This document shows positions 17,706 through 26,384 of a stretch of DNA of 51,241 nt, one piece after another. Within the stretch, counting starts at the first letter, position 1. Each line of letters opens with the position of its first letter. The notes beneath the pieces are model-generated. The model was given only the letters and a program-made list of their open reading frames with translations. It ran no database searches and was not told the origin of the DNA. This DNA is from Lachnospiraceae bacterium (GTDB lineage Bacteria; Bacillota; Clostridia; Lachnospirales; Lachnospiraceae). The stretch covers positions 1-51,241 of the forward strand of contig JAKSPC010000011.1 in assembly GCA_024405155.1 (NCBI GenBank), read 5' to 3'. Position numbers and translations under genes: made by a program.

Positions 17706-19055
17706 TTACATTGCAGAGTTCAGGAGCGTGATGCCGTCGATCTTCAGATCAAAGTAAGGAGCTGAACGATATGCAGACTCCTGGAAAGCACCGTTCTTCA
17801 CAACTTCGGTATCTGCGGTGTATGCAGCATCGGTATCTACGTCGCCGCCGTAGCTGGTCAGCTTGTTGGAAGCATCGGTAACGGCATTGGCATTGGTGAA
17901 GGTAGCCGGATCGATGTTGGAAACGGTAAAGGTAGATGCATCAAACACCTGAAGCTCTCCGCTCTTAAGCTTTGCAGCAGCTTCCTCAATTGCTTTCTTG
18001 GTTTCCGGAGCACATGCTTTTTCATTGATCTCGGAAAGTTCTACGGAACCGGTCTGGATGGTGCCGCACCAGTCAGTAACGATGGGCTTCTTGTTTGCTA
18101 CGCAGGAAATGATGTACTCGAAATAGGGCTGCCAGTTGATCCTGGAAGATACAAGGAAGGTGTTGGGGCACGCTGCAATAGTGGAACCGTTGTAAGCAAC
18201 GTTGGGAACACCTGCGGTCTCACATGCGGTGGGAGCACCCATGGAGTCAGCGTGCTGAGAGATCAGAACGCAGTTTCTGCCAAGAAGTGTCTGAGCGGCT
18301 TCCTTCTCGAGAGCTTCGTCATACCAGGAACCGGTGAACTGAACGTCCATGGTAACGCTGGGGCATACGCTCTTTGCGCCAAGATAGAATGAGGTGTAAC
18401 CGGAAATAACTTCCGCGTAAGTGAAAGCACCTACATAACCCATCTTTGCCTGATCGGCAGTGATCTTTCCGTCAGCGATCATCTCGTTGAGCTTAAGACC
18501 TGCAGCAATACCTGCAAGGTATCTTCCCTGATAGATGTCAGCGAAAGCATCGTGGAAGTTGGAAAGATTCTCGGTGTGAGCCATAGTACCGGTAGCATGG
18601 CAGAATTCCACGTCCGGGAATTCCTTTGCAGCCTGAACCATGAAGGATTCATGACCGAAGGAATCAGCGAATACCAGATCGCAGCCACGGTCTACAAGGT
18701 CAGCAGCGGCCTCATAGCACTCGTTGGTCTCGGGGATGCCTACCTTCTCAAGGTAGTTGACTCCCATCACTTCGCAGGCTGCCTTGGCGGCATCCATGAA
18801 GTTGCGGTCATAGGTAGAGTTTTCATCATGAAGATAAATAAATCCGACCGTGATGTCCTTTGCGTTTGCAAGAGTCTTGGACTCAGCAAGAGGGGCACTG
18901 CAGATCGGATCAATGGACTTAAGTTCGGGACGAACATAAGCAGCGGCTTCTGTCTCGGCGGCAGGTGCGGCAGTCTCAGCGGGAGCCTGCGCGGTACATG
19001 CGGCAAAAGACAGTACCATTACGGCAGCAAGTAAAATTGACATAAACTTCTTCAT
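17706..19055 (-). CDS. nupN: BMP-family nucleoside-binding lipoprotein (NupN type)
   Basis: Extracellular substrate-binding lipoprotein of the nucleoside importer, 449 residues. The ATG at 19055 is chosen because AGGAGG lies nine bases upstream and a signal peptide starts there; the longer in-frame reading adds 30 residues without signal character. The lipobox is LSFAAC, with lipidated Cys20, followed by an Ala/Glu/Pro-rich tether. Family features: DITVGFIYLHDENSTYDRNFMDAAKAA, LVFADSFGHESFMVQAAKEFPDVEF and GRYLAGIAAG. It is preceded by a guanine-class riboswitch, which makes a purine nucleoside (such as guanosine) the likely ligand; this is inference. Confidence 0.93.
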   Translation of the reverse strand: MKKFMSILLAAVMVLSFAACTAQAPAETAAPAAETEAAAYVRPELKSIDPICSAPLAESKTLANAKDITVGFIYLHDENSTYDRNFMDAAKAACEVMGVNYLEKVGIPETNECYEAAADLVDRGCDLVFADSFGHESFMVQAAKEFPDVEFCHATGTMAHTENLSNFHDAFADIYQGRYLAGIAAGLKLNEMIADGKITADQAKMGYVGAFTYAEVISGYTSFYLGAKSVCPSVTMDVQFTGSWYDEALEKEAAQTLLGRNCVLISQHADSMGAPTACETAGVPNVAYNGSTIAACPNTFLVSSRINWQPYFEYIISCVANKKPIVTDWCGTIQTGSVELSEINEKACAPETKKAIEEAAAKLKSGELQVFDASTFTVSNIDPATFTNANAVTDASNKLTSYGGDVDTDAAYTADTEVVKNGAFQESAYRSAPYFDLKIDGITLLNSAM

Positions 19056-19089
19056 TTCAGATATACCTCCTACAGTTACGAAATGAAAC

Positions 19090-19111
19090 AAAAAAACAGG
19101 CTTTTCGCCTG
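19090..19111 (-). terminator. Riboswitch expression-platform terminator
   Basis: Minus strand CAGGC-GAAAA-GCCTG followed by TTTTTTT, about 50 bases after the purine aptamer and about 35 before the nupN ATG. The 3' P1 strand (CTATTG) is complementary to CAATAG at 19130-19135, and that segment can instead pair with TATTG next to the terminator. This suggests an antitermination switch in which purine binding favours termination. The mechanism is inferred. Confidence 0.8.
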
Positions 19112-19161
19112 CCTGCCAATAAAACCTATTGCTAAATAAACCCAAAACAAGGGCTTACGAA

Positions 19162-19236
19162 CCAATAGTCGTGAATTAACGGTTTCACGGTAGAAACGCA
19201 CGGACCGGTCTAATGACATATACGTGCCTATACTGG
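19162..19236 (-). promoter_or_regulatory. Purine riboswitch, guanine class
   Basis: 75-base aptamer on the minus strand. P1 is CCAGTA/TATTGG, P2 GCACG/CGTGC and P3 CGTGAA/TTCACG. J2/3 reads GTTTCTACC, L3 is ACCGTTAA, and J3/1 is ACT with C at the specificity position (19168), the guanine signature; adenine riboswitches have T there. L2 is about 20 bases and can form an inner GTC-ATTA-GAC hairpin, whereas classical L2 has seven. It controls the nupNOPQ importer. Confidence 0.85.
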
Positions 19237-19253
19237 CAAGTTGCTATGGATAT

Positions 19254-19282
19254 AGAATATCGGATTTCCCCGGTTAAGTCAA
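19254..19282 (-). promoter_or_regulatory. Sigma-A promoter of nup operon
   Basis: TTGACT (19277-19282), 17-base spacer, TATTCT (19254-19259) on the minus strand. The predicted start near 19247 leaves about 10 bases before the riboswitch P1. The -35 directly abuts the T-run of the rplT terminator. Confidence 0.85.
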
Positions 19283-19283
19283 T

Positions 19284-19329
19284 AAAAAGAGCGCTTGTTT
19301 CTAGTATAAATAATACCAAAAACAAGCAC
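19284..19329 (-). terminator. Terminator of infC-rpmI-rplT operon
   Basis: Minus strand: GTGCTTGTTT pairs with AAACAAGCGC (one G-T pair) around an inner TGGTAT/ATACTA stem, then TCTTTTT. It begins 22 bases after the rplT stop. Confidence 0.9.
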
Positions 19330-19351
19330 CGAATTTGTGCATTATTAACAA

Positions 19352-19711
19352 TTACTTGTTAAGAGCCTTCTTTGCCTCTTCGCAAAGCTCTGCAAAACCC
19401 TGAGCATCCGCGATAGCCATTTCAGAAAGCACCTTTCTGTTCAGATCGATGCCGGCTGCCTTCAGGCCGCCCATCAGTGCTGAATAGGAAAGACCGTTAA
19501 GATGTGCAGCAGCATTGATTCTGGTGATCCAGAGCGCTCTGTACTGTCTCTTTCTCTCCTTGCGTCCTCTGTAAGCGCTGGTAAGTGCGCGCATTACGGA
19601 CTGCTTCGCGATGCGATACTGTTTGGAACGAGCTCCTCTGTAGCCTTTTGCCAGCTTGAGTACTCGATTATGCTTTCTTCTTGCGTTCATTCCGCCTTTG
19701 ATTCTTGCCAT
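19352..19711 (-). CDS. rplT: 50S ribosomal protein L20
   Basis: Early-assembly 23S rRNA-binding protein, 119 residues, full length. Recognised by MARIKGGMNARRKHNRVLKLAKGYRGARSKQYRIA at the N-terminus (basic rRNA-binding extension) and NGLSYSALMGGLKAAGIDLNRKVLSEMAI in the globular half. A good AGGAGG site precedes the ATG. In Firmicutes L20 can repress its own operon through the infC leader; the leader here is structured, but an L20 site cannot be proven by eye. Confidence 0.98.
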   Translation of the reverse strand: MARIKGGMNARRKHNRVLKLAKGYRGARSKQYRIAKQSVMRALTSAYRGRKERKRQYRALWITRINAAAHLNGLSYSALMGGLKAAGIDLNRKVLSEMAIADAQGFAELCEEAKKALNK

Positions 19712-19737
19712 TTCTTTTTCCTCCTAAGCTTACAAAA

Positions 19738-19941
19738 TTACAGATAGGGTGTGATCTTCTTCATTGTTGCGAAGTTGGTCTTATCGATCTCAACACCCTT
19801 TACCAGATGTCTCTTTCTCTTTCTGGTCTTCTTAGTAAGGATATGTGACTTGTTAGCATGATGTCTCATAAGCTTGCCGGTACCGGTGAGCTTGAAACGC
19901 TTTGCAGCAGCTCTCTTGGTCTTGAATTTCTTGACTGCCAT
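19738..19941 (-). CDS. rpmI: 50S ribosomal protein L35
   Basis: Small basic ribosomal protein, 67 residues, with [39 protein letters not shown], which is diagnostic. AGGAGG precedes the ATG at 19941. It lies between infC and rplT with gaps of 31 and 26 bases. Confidence 0.98.
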   Translation of the reverse strand: MAVKKFKTKRAAAKRFKLTGTGKLMRHHANKSHILTKKTRKRKRHLVKGVEIDKTNFATMKKITPYL

Positions 19942-19972
19942 TTTTATCTCCTCCTGTTAAATATGATACTGA

Positions 19973-20488
19973 TTAATTCTTTTTCGGGCTTAAGATCATT
20001 ACAAGGCTTCTGCCTTCGACCTTAGCGGGTTTATCAATCTGGGCGATGTCCGAAAGCTGTGCCGCGAAGTCTTCCAGAATGGGCATGGACTGCTGCATAC
20101 GGCTCATCTCACGGCCTCTGAATCTCAGATTGACCTTGATCTTGTCGCCTTTTTCCAGAAACTTTCTGGCAGCATTCACTTTCGTATTGAGGTCATTGGT
20201 GTCGATGTTCGGTGACATGCGTACTTCCTTGACCTCGATCACGTGCTGTTTCTTTTTCTGGTCCTTCTCCCTGCGCTTCTGTTCGTAGCGGAACTTGGAG
20301 TAATCAATAATACGCACCACCGGCGGCGTGGCATTGGCTGCGATCTTTACCAGATCCAGATCTGCCTCGTGAGCAAGCCTCTGCGCTTCCTCAACGCTCA
20401 TGATCCCCAGCTGCTCGCCGTCTTCTCCGATGACTCTGACTTCCGGGTCACGGATCTGTTCATTCACCTGAACATTCTGTTCGCTAAT
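19973..20488 (-). CDS. infC: Translation initiation factor IF-3, ATT start
   Basis: Binds the 30S subunit and controls start-codon choice and subunit joining. 171 residues if initiated at the ATT at 20488, giving (M)SEQNVQVNEQIRDPEVRVIG, where IF-3 proteins normally begin. GGAGG lies seven bases upstream of this ATT. An ATG at 20536 is in frame but sits in the loop of the attenuator hairpin and would read through the Shine-Dalgarno, so it is unlikely. The rare start fits the known IF-3 autoregulation, in which IF-3 discriminates against AUU on its own mRNA. N-domain, linker (YEQKRREKDQKKKQHV) and C-domain are complete. Confidence 0.93.
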   Translation of the reverse strand: MSEQNVQVNEQIRDPEVRVIGEDGEQLGIMSVEEAQRLAHEADLDLVKIAANATPPVVRIIDYSKFRYEQKRREKDQKKKQHVIEVKEVRMSPNIDTNDLNTKVNAARKFLEKGDKIKVNLRFRGREMSRMQQSMPILEDFAAQLSDIAQIDKPAKVEGRSLVMILSPKKN

Positions 20489-20501
20489 AATAACACCTCC
20501 C

Positions 20502-20533
20502 AAAAAGATAAGCGGACGCATGGTGCGTCCGCT
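20502..20533 (-). terminator. Leader attenuator/terminator of infC operon
   Basis: Perfect ten-base stem AGCGGACGCA/TGCGTCCGCT with a three-base loop, then TATCTTTTTG on the minus strand. It ends just before the infC Shine-Dalgarno, within a roughly 120-base leader. The position fits transcription attenuation of infC-rpmI-rplT, as known for L20 leaders in Firmicutes. An antiterminator pairing was not resolved. Confidence 0.82.
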
Positions 20534-20614
20534 CAATATGTTTTACGATATCGAACCTGCACGCCTATGCTTACGAGGTGAGACCACACGGGTCTTCTTC
20601 CTTTTGACTGTTGA

Positions 20615-20643
20615 ATGATACACCAACCTTACGATTCTGTCAA
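20615..20643 (-). promoter_or_regulatory. Sigma-A promoter of infC operon
   Basis: TTGACA (20638-20643), 17-base spacer, TATCAT (20615-20620) on the minus strand, directly after the thrS stop codon. Confidence 0.88.
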
Positions 20644-20646
20644 GTA

Positions 20647-22422
20647 TCAATCATTGACTTTTTCTGCGATCTCTTTTTTCATCCGTGCAATGAAGGCCTT
20701 CGGATCCAGAGCGCCTTCATCCACACCGCCTCTGTTTCTCACGGATACGGTACCGTCGGTCTCGTCCTTTTCGCCGACGATCATCATGTACGGAACCTTC
20801 TCCTTCTGCGCTTCTCTGATCTTCCAGCCAAGCTTTTCGGATCTGCCGTCCAGCTGTACGCGGATGCCTTCGGCGTCGAACATCTCGTAGATCTTCTTTG
20901 CGTAGTCCATGTATTTATCGGATACGGGGAGGATCTTTACCTGTACGGGAGCCAGCCAGAGCGGGAACTTTCCCGCGAAGTGCTCGGTGAGGATACCGAT
21001 AAATCTCTCGATAGAGCCAAAGATAACTCGGTGGACCATGATGGGTCTGTGCTTCTCGGAATCGGCACCGACGTACTCCAGTTCAAATCTCTGCGGAAGC
21101 TGGAAATCCAGCTGAATAGTGCCGCACTGCCAGGTACGGCCGATGGCATCGATCAGATGGAAGTCGATCTTCGGACCATAGAATGCTCCGTCCCCTTCAT
21201 TGATCACGTACTTGAGTCCTGCCGCATCCAGAGCATCTCTCAGACCGTTCTCAGCCAGTGCCCAGTCTTCATCGGAGCCCATGGAATTCTCGGGACGGGT
21301 GGACAGTTCCACGTTATACTTGAATCCGAACATGGAATACAGATCGTCGATCATCTTGATGACGCCCAGGATCTCATCTTTTATCTGATCGGGAGTCATG
21401 AAGATATGCGCATCATCCTGCGTGAAGCATCTCACACGGAACAGACCGTGCAGCTGACCGGATTTCTCATGTCTGTGCACCAGGCCCAACTCTCCGACTC
21501 TCATGGGAAGATCGCGATAGCTTCTGGGCTCCGACTGATAGATCAGAATGCCGCCGGGACAGTTCATGGGCTTTACCGCGTAATCTTCATCATCGATCAC
21601 GGTGGTGTACATGTTCTCTTTGTAGTGATCCCAGTGACCGGAGGTCTCCCACAGCTTTCTGTTCAGAATGATGGGCGTGGATACTTCCACATAACCGTTC
21701 TTGTGATGGATCTGTCTCCAGTATTCGATCAGCGTGTTTTTCAGTACCATGCCGTTGGGAAGGAAGAAGGGGAATCCGGGGCCGGCTTCATTGAACATGA
21801 AAAGTCCCATCTCCTTGCCAATCTTTCTGTGGTCACGCTTCTTTGCCTCTTCCATCATGGTAAGGTATGCTTCCAGTTCTTCTTTGGTGGCAAATGCCGT
21901 GCCGTAGATACGGGTAAGCATCTTGTTCTTTTCGGAGCCGCGCCAGTACGCGCCTGCAAGGGTCTGAAGTTTGAATGCCTTGCCGACTTCACGGGTGTTC
22001 TGAAGATGAGGACCTGCGCAAAGATCCGTAAAATCTCCCTGCTTAAAGAAAGAGATCAGTTCTCCCTCGGGAAGATCCTTTATAAGCTCTACCTTATAGG
22101 GCTCTTCTCTTTCCTCCATGAATCTGATGGCATCTTCTCTGGTAAGTGTGAAGTACTCGAATTTTTCGTTCGCCTTCACGATCTTCCTCATTTCCGTTTC
22201 AATGGCACCAAGATCCGACTCAGAAATGGGCTCCGCGAAATCGATGTCATAGTAGAATCCGTCGGCGATGGAAGGACCGATGGCCAGCTTTGCCGTGGGA
22301 TAAAGGTGTTTGATAGCCTGTGCCAGAACGTGGGAACAGCTGTGACGCAGTGTGGAAAGATGAAGTTCGCTGCCTTCCTCGATTTCCTGAATGCTTCCGT
22401 CATGCATTGTGATCTTGATCAT
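20647..22422 (-). CDS. thrS: Threonyl-tRNA synthetase lacking most of the TGS domain
   Basis: Charges tRNA-Thr. 591 residues from ATG 22422, chosen for GGAGG six bases upstream; typical ThrRS is about 640. Only about 25 residues precede the editing motif HSCSH, so the N-terminal TGS domain is missing or vestigial ([20 protein letters not shown]). The editing domain is intact, with HSCSH and DLCAGPH. The class II core has MNCPGGILIYQSEPRSYRDLPMR, the RHE motif (HRHEKSG), the zinc Cys in the former, and HRVIFGSIERFIGILTEH. The anticodon-binding domain closes the protein. It overlaps ysxC by 23 bases. No T-box or terminator is visible. Confidence 0.95.
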   Translation of the reverse strand: MIKITMHDGSIQEIEEGSELHLSTLRHSCSHVLAQAIKHLYPTAKLAIGPSIADGFYYDIDFAEPISESDLGAIETEMRKIVKANEKFEYFTLTREDAIRFMEEREEPYKVELIKDLPEGELISFFKQGDFTDLCAGPHLQNTREVGKAFKLQTLAGAYWRGSEKNKMLTRIYGTAFATKEELEAYLTMMEEAKKRDHRKIGKEMGLFMFNEAGPGFPFFLPNGMVLKNTLIEYWRQIHHKNGYVEVSTPIILNRKLWETSGHWDHYKENMYTTVIDDEDYAVKPMNCPGGILIYQSEPRSYRDLPMRVGELGLVHRHEKSGQLHGLFRVRCFTQDDAHIFMTPDQIKDEILGVIKMIDDLYSMFGFKYNVELSTRPENSMGSDEDWALAENGLRDALDAAGLKYVINEGDGAFYGPKIDFHLIDAIGRTWQCGTIQLDFQLPQRFELEYVGADSEKHRPIMVHRVIFGSIERFIGILTEHFAGKFPLWLAPVQVKILPVSDKYMDYAKKIYEMFDAEGIRVQLDGRSEKLGWKIREAQKEKVPYMMIVGEKDETDGTVSVRNRGGVDEGALDPKAFIARMKKEIAEKVND

Positions 22423-23041
22423 TAGATGCCTCCGTATATAAATCATTTAGTATGGAATATACTGTCTCCAGTCCTGCTTTTGTCTCCGAGGAGAAAGGTA
22501 TCAGGACCTCACCTTCCGTTAATCCGAGCTTTTCCCGTATGGTCTTTACGGCTGCAGGGACTTCGTTTTTCTTAAGTTTATCCAGCTTCGTCGCCACGAT
22601 CACCGGCCGATAGCCCATCTGCCGGATCCACTGGAACATCTGTACGTCATTTTCCCCGGGTGCGTGGCGGATATCCAGCAGCAGGAAGATCCCCTTGAGC
22701 CTCACAGAAAGTTTCAGATACCGTTCTACCATCTTTCCCCAGCTCTCCCGGGAACCGGGTGAAGCCTTGGTATAACCGTATCCGGGAAGATCTACAAGAA
22801 GCATCTTCCGCCTCTTGCCGGACAGGTCTTCCTCCACCTCATAATAGTTGATGGTCTGCGTTTTTCCCGGAGTAGCGGATGTCCTCGCCAGGGACTTTCT
22901 CTGCATGATCGTATTGATCAGGCTGGACTTTCCCACATTGGATTTTCCGGCGAACGCGACCTCACAAAGTCCCAGATCCGGGATCTTTGAGGTAACTCCG
23001 ATGGTAGCCTTGAGTTCCGCCCTGCAGATCTTTACGTTCAT
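22400..23041 (-). CDS. ysxC: Ribosome biogenesis GTPase YsxC/YihA (EngB)
   Basis: Essential GTPase of 50S assembly, 213 residues. G1 is [12 protein letters not shown], the switch I region contains [14 protein letters not shown]3 is [13 protein letters not shown] and G4 is TKLDKLKK. It overlaps clpX by four bases and thrS by 23. The clpX-ysxC neighbourhood is common in Firmicutes and links protease and ribosome-assembly genes. Confidence 0.96.
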   Translation of the reverse strand: MNVKICRAELKATIGVTSKIPDLGLCEVAFAGKSNVGKSSLINTIMQRKSLARTSATPGKTQTINYYEVEEDLSGKRRKMLLVDLPGYGYTKASPGSRESWGKMVERYLKLSVRLKGIFLLLDIRHAPGENDVQMFQWIRQMGYRPVIVATKLDKLKKNEVPAAVKTIREKLGLTEGEVLIPFSSETKAGLETVYSILNDLYTEASNDQDHNA

Positions 23042-24285
23042 TTTTCAGCAATTCTTTCTATGATGGGTTCCTTACCGGTGGTCACGGCTTCTTCCGTGAT
23101 GATGACCCTGGTGATGGTGGGGTCATTGGGGATATCGTACATGATATCCGTCATAACTTTTTCCATGATGCTCCGTAAGCCTCTGGCTCCCGTCTTTTTC
23201 ACGAATGCCTTGTGTGCCACGGCCCGGATGGCTTCGGGTGTGAATTCCAGAGAAACGTCGTCGATCTCGAACAGTTTCTGGTACTGTTTTACCAAAGCAT
23301 TTCTGGGTTCTGTCATGATCCTTACCAGATCATCTTCCGTCAACGACTTTAACGCCACCGTGATGGGAACTCGGCCGATGAATTCTGGGATAAGACCAAA
23401 TTTGATTAGATCTTCCGTTTCCACCTGCTCAAAAAGCTCATCGATGGATTCATTGTTCTTTTTCGCCAGCTCCGCGCCGAATCCCATTCCGCCGGAAGTC
23501 ACACGCTCGCTGATGATCTTTTCCAGACCGTCAAAAGCGCCGCCGCAGATGAAGAGGATGTTGCTGGTATCGATCTGCATCATCTCCTGCTGGGGATGCT
23601 TCCTTCCTCCCTGAGGAGGAACAGAGGCCACGGTACCCTCAATGATCTTCAGAAGTGCCTGCTGAACGCCTTCTCCGGAAACGTCTCTGGTAATGGAAAC
23701 GTTTTCCGATTTTTTTGTGATCTTATCGATCTCGTCGATATAGATGATGCCCAGTTCTGCTTTGGCAATGTCCATATCGGCAGCCTGAATGAGCTTTAAA
23801 AGGATGTTCTCCACATCCTCGCCCACGTATCCGGCTTCCGTAAGGCTCGTCGCATCGGCAATGGCAAAAGGAACGCCCAGCGTTTTCGCCAGATTCTGCG
23901 CCAGATAAGTCTTTCCGGATCCCGTAGGACCGATCATGAGGATATTGGACTTCTGTACGTCAATATCCGTGACCTTCCCCGTGATCCTCTTATAATGATT
24001 GTATACGGCAACAGACAGGACTTTCTTTGCCTGCTCCTGCCCTACGACGAACTGGTCAAGGAATTCTTTGATCTCCTGCGGTTTCTGAAGCTTAACCGTA
24101 GCCAGCGCTGTCTGCTTCTTGGATCTTTCCTTTGTGAATTCTTCTTCCAGGATCTCCTTGCAGATATCCACGCATTCGTCACATATGAATGCGGAATTCT
24201 GAAGTCCTGCGATCATCTTCCTGACCTGAGCCTGGCTCTTTCCGCAGAAACTGCATCGTATCCGTTCCGTTGTTCTTTGCGGCAT
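23038..24285 (-). CDS. clpX: ClpX, ATP-dependent unfoldase of ClpXP
   Basis: AAA+ unfoldase delivering substrates to ClpP, 415 residues. The N-terminal zinc finger has [17 protein letters not shown] and [10 protein letters not shown] (four Cys). The AAA+ module has Walker [13 protein letters not shown], Walker [12 protein letters not shown], the pore-loop region ([10 protein letters not shown]), the RKH-loop neighbourhood and a sensor 2 helix with GARGLRS. ClpP-docking IGF-type loop: the equivalent region reads GGMGFGAEL, near the usual position. It starts 13 bases after clpP and overlaps ysxC. Confidence 0.97.
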   Translation of the reverse strand: MPQRTTERIRCSFCGKSQAQVRKMIAGLQNSAFICDECVDICKEILEEEFTKERSKKQTALATVKLQKPQEIKEFLDQFVVGQEQAKKVLSVAVYNHYKRITGKVTDIDVQKSNILMIGPTGSGKTYLAQNLAKTLGVPFAIADATSLTEAGYVGEDVENILLKLIQAADMDIAKAELGIIYIDEIDKITKKSENVSITRDVSGEGVQQALLKIIEGTVASVPPQGGRKHPQQEMMQIDTSNILFICGGAFDGLEKIISERVTSGGMGFGAELAKKNNESIDELFEQVETEDLIKFGLIPEFIGRVPITVALKSLTEDDLVRIMTEPRNALVKQYQKLFEIDDVSLEFTPEAIRAVAHKAFVKKTGARGLRSIMEKVMTDIMYDIPNDPTITRVIITEEAVTTGKEPIIERIAEK

Positions 24286-24298
24286 GAGGTATCTCCGA

Positions 24299-24883
24299 TC
24301 AGTGATTATTGATAATGGTATCCACGATGCCGTAGGCCTTTGCTTCTTCTGCCGTCATCCAGTGGTCCCTTTCGGTATCCTGCGTTACTTTTTCAACGCT
24401 CTGTCCCGTATTTGCAGCAAGAAGTTCATTCATTTTCTTCTTGGTGCGAAGGATCCAGTCAGCGGTGATCTGGATCTCCGTTGCCTGGCCCTGAGCCCCT
24501 CCGGAAGGCTGATGGATCATGATCTCCGAATTGGGAAGAGCAAATCTCTTTCCCTTTGCGCCGCCGGCAAGCAGGAACGCGCCCATGCTGGCTGCCATGC
24601 CCACGCAAATAGTGGACACGTCGCACTTGATATACTGCATCGTATCATAAATGGCCATACCGGCGGTGATCACACCGCCGGGGCTGTTGATATAGAGATG
24701 TACGTCCTTGGAAGGATCTTCCGATTCCAGAAAAAGAAGCTGTGCAACGACGAGAGACGCGCTGGTCTCATTGACTTCTTCCCCCAGGAAGATGATCCGG
24801 TCCTTTAACAGTCTGGAGAAGATATCGTAGGAACGTTCTCCTCTGGATGTCTGTTCGATAACGTATGGAATTGAATACGGCAT
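24299..24883 (-). CDS. clpP: ClpP, proteolytic subunit
   Basis: Serine peptidase ring of ClpXP, 194 residues. Catalytic triad: Ser99 in [11 protein letters not shown], His124 in MIHQPSGG and Asp173 in TERDHWM. Handle helix and QGQATEIQI segment are typical. The short N-terminal propeptide ([17 protein letters not shown]) fits processing before the mature start. It lies 21 bases after tig and 13 before clpX, the classical tig-clpP-clpX order. Confidence 0.98.
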   Translation of the reverse strand: MPYSIPYVIEQTSRGERSYDIFSRLLKDRIIFLGEEVNETSASLVVAQLLFLESEDPSKDVHLYINSPGGVITAGMAIYDTMQYIKCDVSTICVGMAASMGAFLLAGGAKGKRFALPNSEIMIHQPSGGAQGQATEIQITADWILRTKKKMNELLAANTGQSVEKVTQDTERDHWMTAEEAKAYGIVDTIINNH

Positions 24884-24904
24884 TCCGTTCTCCTTTATAT
24901 GGGA

Positions 24905-26302
24905 TTATTCTTTATCTGCCTTTTTTGCGGCAGTCTTTTTTGCTGCAGGCTTTTTGGCAGGCTTCTCGACAGTTTCTTCCTTCTCTTCCTTCGCAGCTTT
25001 CTTTGCCTTTGCAGTAAGCTTTGCTTCCGCAACCAGCATATCGATGGTCTTCTGGCACTTAACGTCGGCTTCTACGTTCTTAAGGCCTTCTTCGCCAAGG
25101 ATTTCTTTTACTTTCTCGACCTCCATCTTGTACATGTCGGCCATCTTCTTCACCTGCTCGTCGATCTCTTCCGCCTTGGCCTCGATCTTCTCCTTTGCAG
25201 CGATGGCTTCCAGTACCAGGTTGGTCATGATGTTCTTAAGAGCATTGCCTCTCATCTGGCTCTTCAGCTGATCCATGGTGGTGCCGGTGATCTTCAGGTA
25301 CTGGTCGAAGGGGATCCCCTGGCTCTGAAGTCTCTGCGCATAGTCATTGACCATGTTCTCGGTGGTGGACTCGATCATAGCCTCGGGAACATCAGCCGTG
25401 GCATTCTGTACAACGGCGTCGATCACGGCGTTTTCGTTCTGCTGTGCAGCAGCTTTTGCCTTCTGCTCCTCCAGATCCTTCTTTACGCCTGCCTTATATT
25501 CCTTTAAGGTCTCATATTCGGACACTTCGCTGGCAAACTCATCGTTCAGTTCGGGAAGCAGTTTTTCCTTGATCTCATTGATCTTTACCTTGAAGAGTGC
25601 TTTCTTGCCTGCGAGTTCCTTGGCCTGATACTCCTTGGGGAACGTCACATCGACATCGACCTCATCGCCGACCTTCTTGCCGATCAGCTGATCTTCAAAG
25701 GTATCGATGAAGGAATGGGAACCGATGGTCAGATCGTAATTCTCACCCTTGCCGCCGTCAAATGCCTTGCCATCCGTAAATCCTTCAAAATCAATGGTGG
25801 CAACGTCATCTTTTTTGATCTTTCTCTTGGCGTCTTCCACAGGTACAAGACGTGCGCTTCTTTCTCTTTCTTCCTCGATCTTCGCGTTTACTTCCGCTGC
25901 GGATACGCTTGTGTCTGCCTTCTCAACGGATACGCCTTTGTACTTGCCCAGCTTCACTTCCGGCTTTACTGCCACTTCAGCCGTATAAACGAAATCTTTT
26001 CCGGCTTCCAGCGTTTCGATGCCGATGGAGGGACGGCTTACCGCGTCGATCTTTGCCTCAGCGAGAGCTTCCGGATAGGTATCGTTCAGAACGATATCCA
26101 CAGCATCCTCGTAGAATACCTGGGGACCATAGGTCTTTTCAATAATAGCCTTCGGCGTTTTCCCCTTTCTGAATCCGGGAATGGAAAACTTTGCCTTGTT
26201 TTTATTGAAGGCGGCATCCGTTGCCTTTGCAAAAACATCCCACGGTACGGTGACCGTAAGCTTGACCATATTGTGCTCCAAATTTTCAACTTTTACATTC
26301 AT
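24905..26302 (-). CDS. tig: Trigger factor
   Basis: Ribosome-bound chaperone and prolyl isomerase. 465 residues. The N-terminal ribosome-binding domain has FSIPGFRKGKTPKAIIEKTYG, containing the GFRxGK docking signature. A central FKBP-like domain (KIKKDDVATIDFEGFTDGKAFDG, GSHSFIDTFEDQLIG) and a helical C-domain follow. The last 35 residues are a Lys/Ala/Glu/Pro low-complexity tail (EKEETVEKPAKKPAAKKTAA), longer than in most species. Shine-Dalgarno AGGAG precedes the ATG. It heads the clp operon from its own promoter. Confidence 0.97.
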   Translation of the reverse strand: MNVKVENLEHNMVKLTVTVPWDVFAKATDAAFNKNKAKFSIPGFRKGKTPKAIIEKTYGPQVFYEDAVDIVLNDTYPEALAEAKIDAVSRPSIGIETLEAGKDFVYTAEVAVKPEVKLGKYKGVSVEKADTSVSAAEVNAKIEEERERSARLVPVEDAKRKIKKDDVATIDFEGFTDGKAFDGGKGENYDLTIGSHSFIDTFEDQLIGKKVGDEVDVDVTFPKEYQAKELAGKKALFKVKINEIKEKLLPELNDEFASEVSEYETLKEYKAGVKKDLEEQKAKAAAQQNENAVIDAVVQNATADVPEAMIESTTENMVNDYAQRLQSQGIPFDQYLKITGTTMDQLKSQMRGNALKNIMTNLVLEAIAAKEKIEAKAEEIDEQVKKMADMYKMEVEKVKEILGEEGLKNVEADVKCQKTIDMLVAEAKLTAKAKKAAKEEKEETVEKPAKKPAAKKTAAKKADKE

Positions 26303-26355
26303 AATGAAAGCTCCTGTCTATTTTTCCGCATAAGCAGCGAATCTATCAATCGGTT

Positions 26356-26384
26356 ATTCTATCACAGAATTTCACTAACATCAA
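26356..26384 (-). promoter_or_regulatory. Sigma-A promoter of tig-clpPX operon
   Basis: TTGATG (26379-26384), 17-base spacer, TAGAAT (26356-26361) on the minus strand. The -35 lies inside the 3' end of the CYTH gene. Confidence 0.8.

Noticed and set aside
20611-22425. 604-residue plus-strand frame opposite thrS
   Set aside because: No family motifs and no ribosome site; it mirrors the conserved thrS sequence on the other strand.
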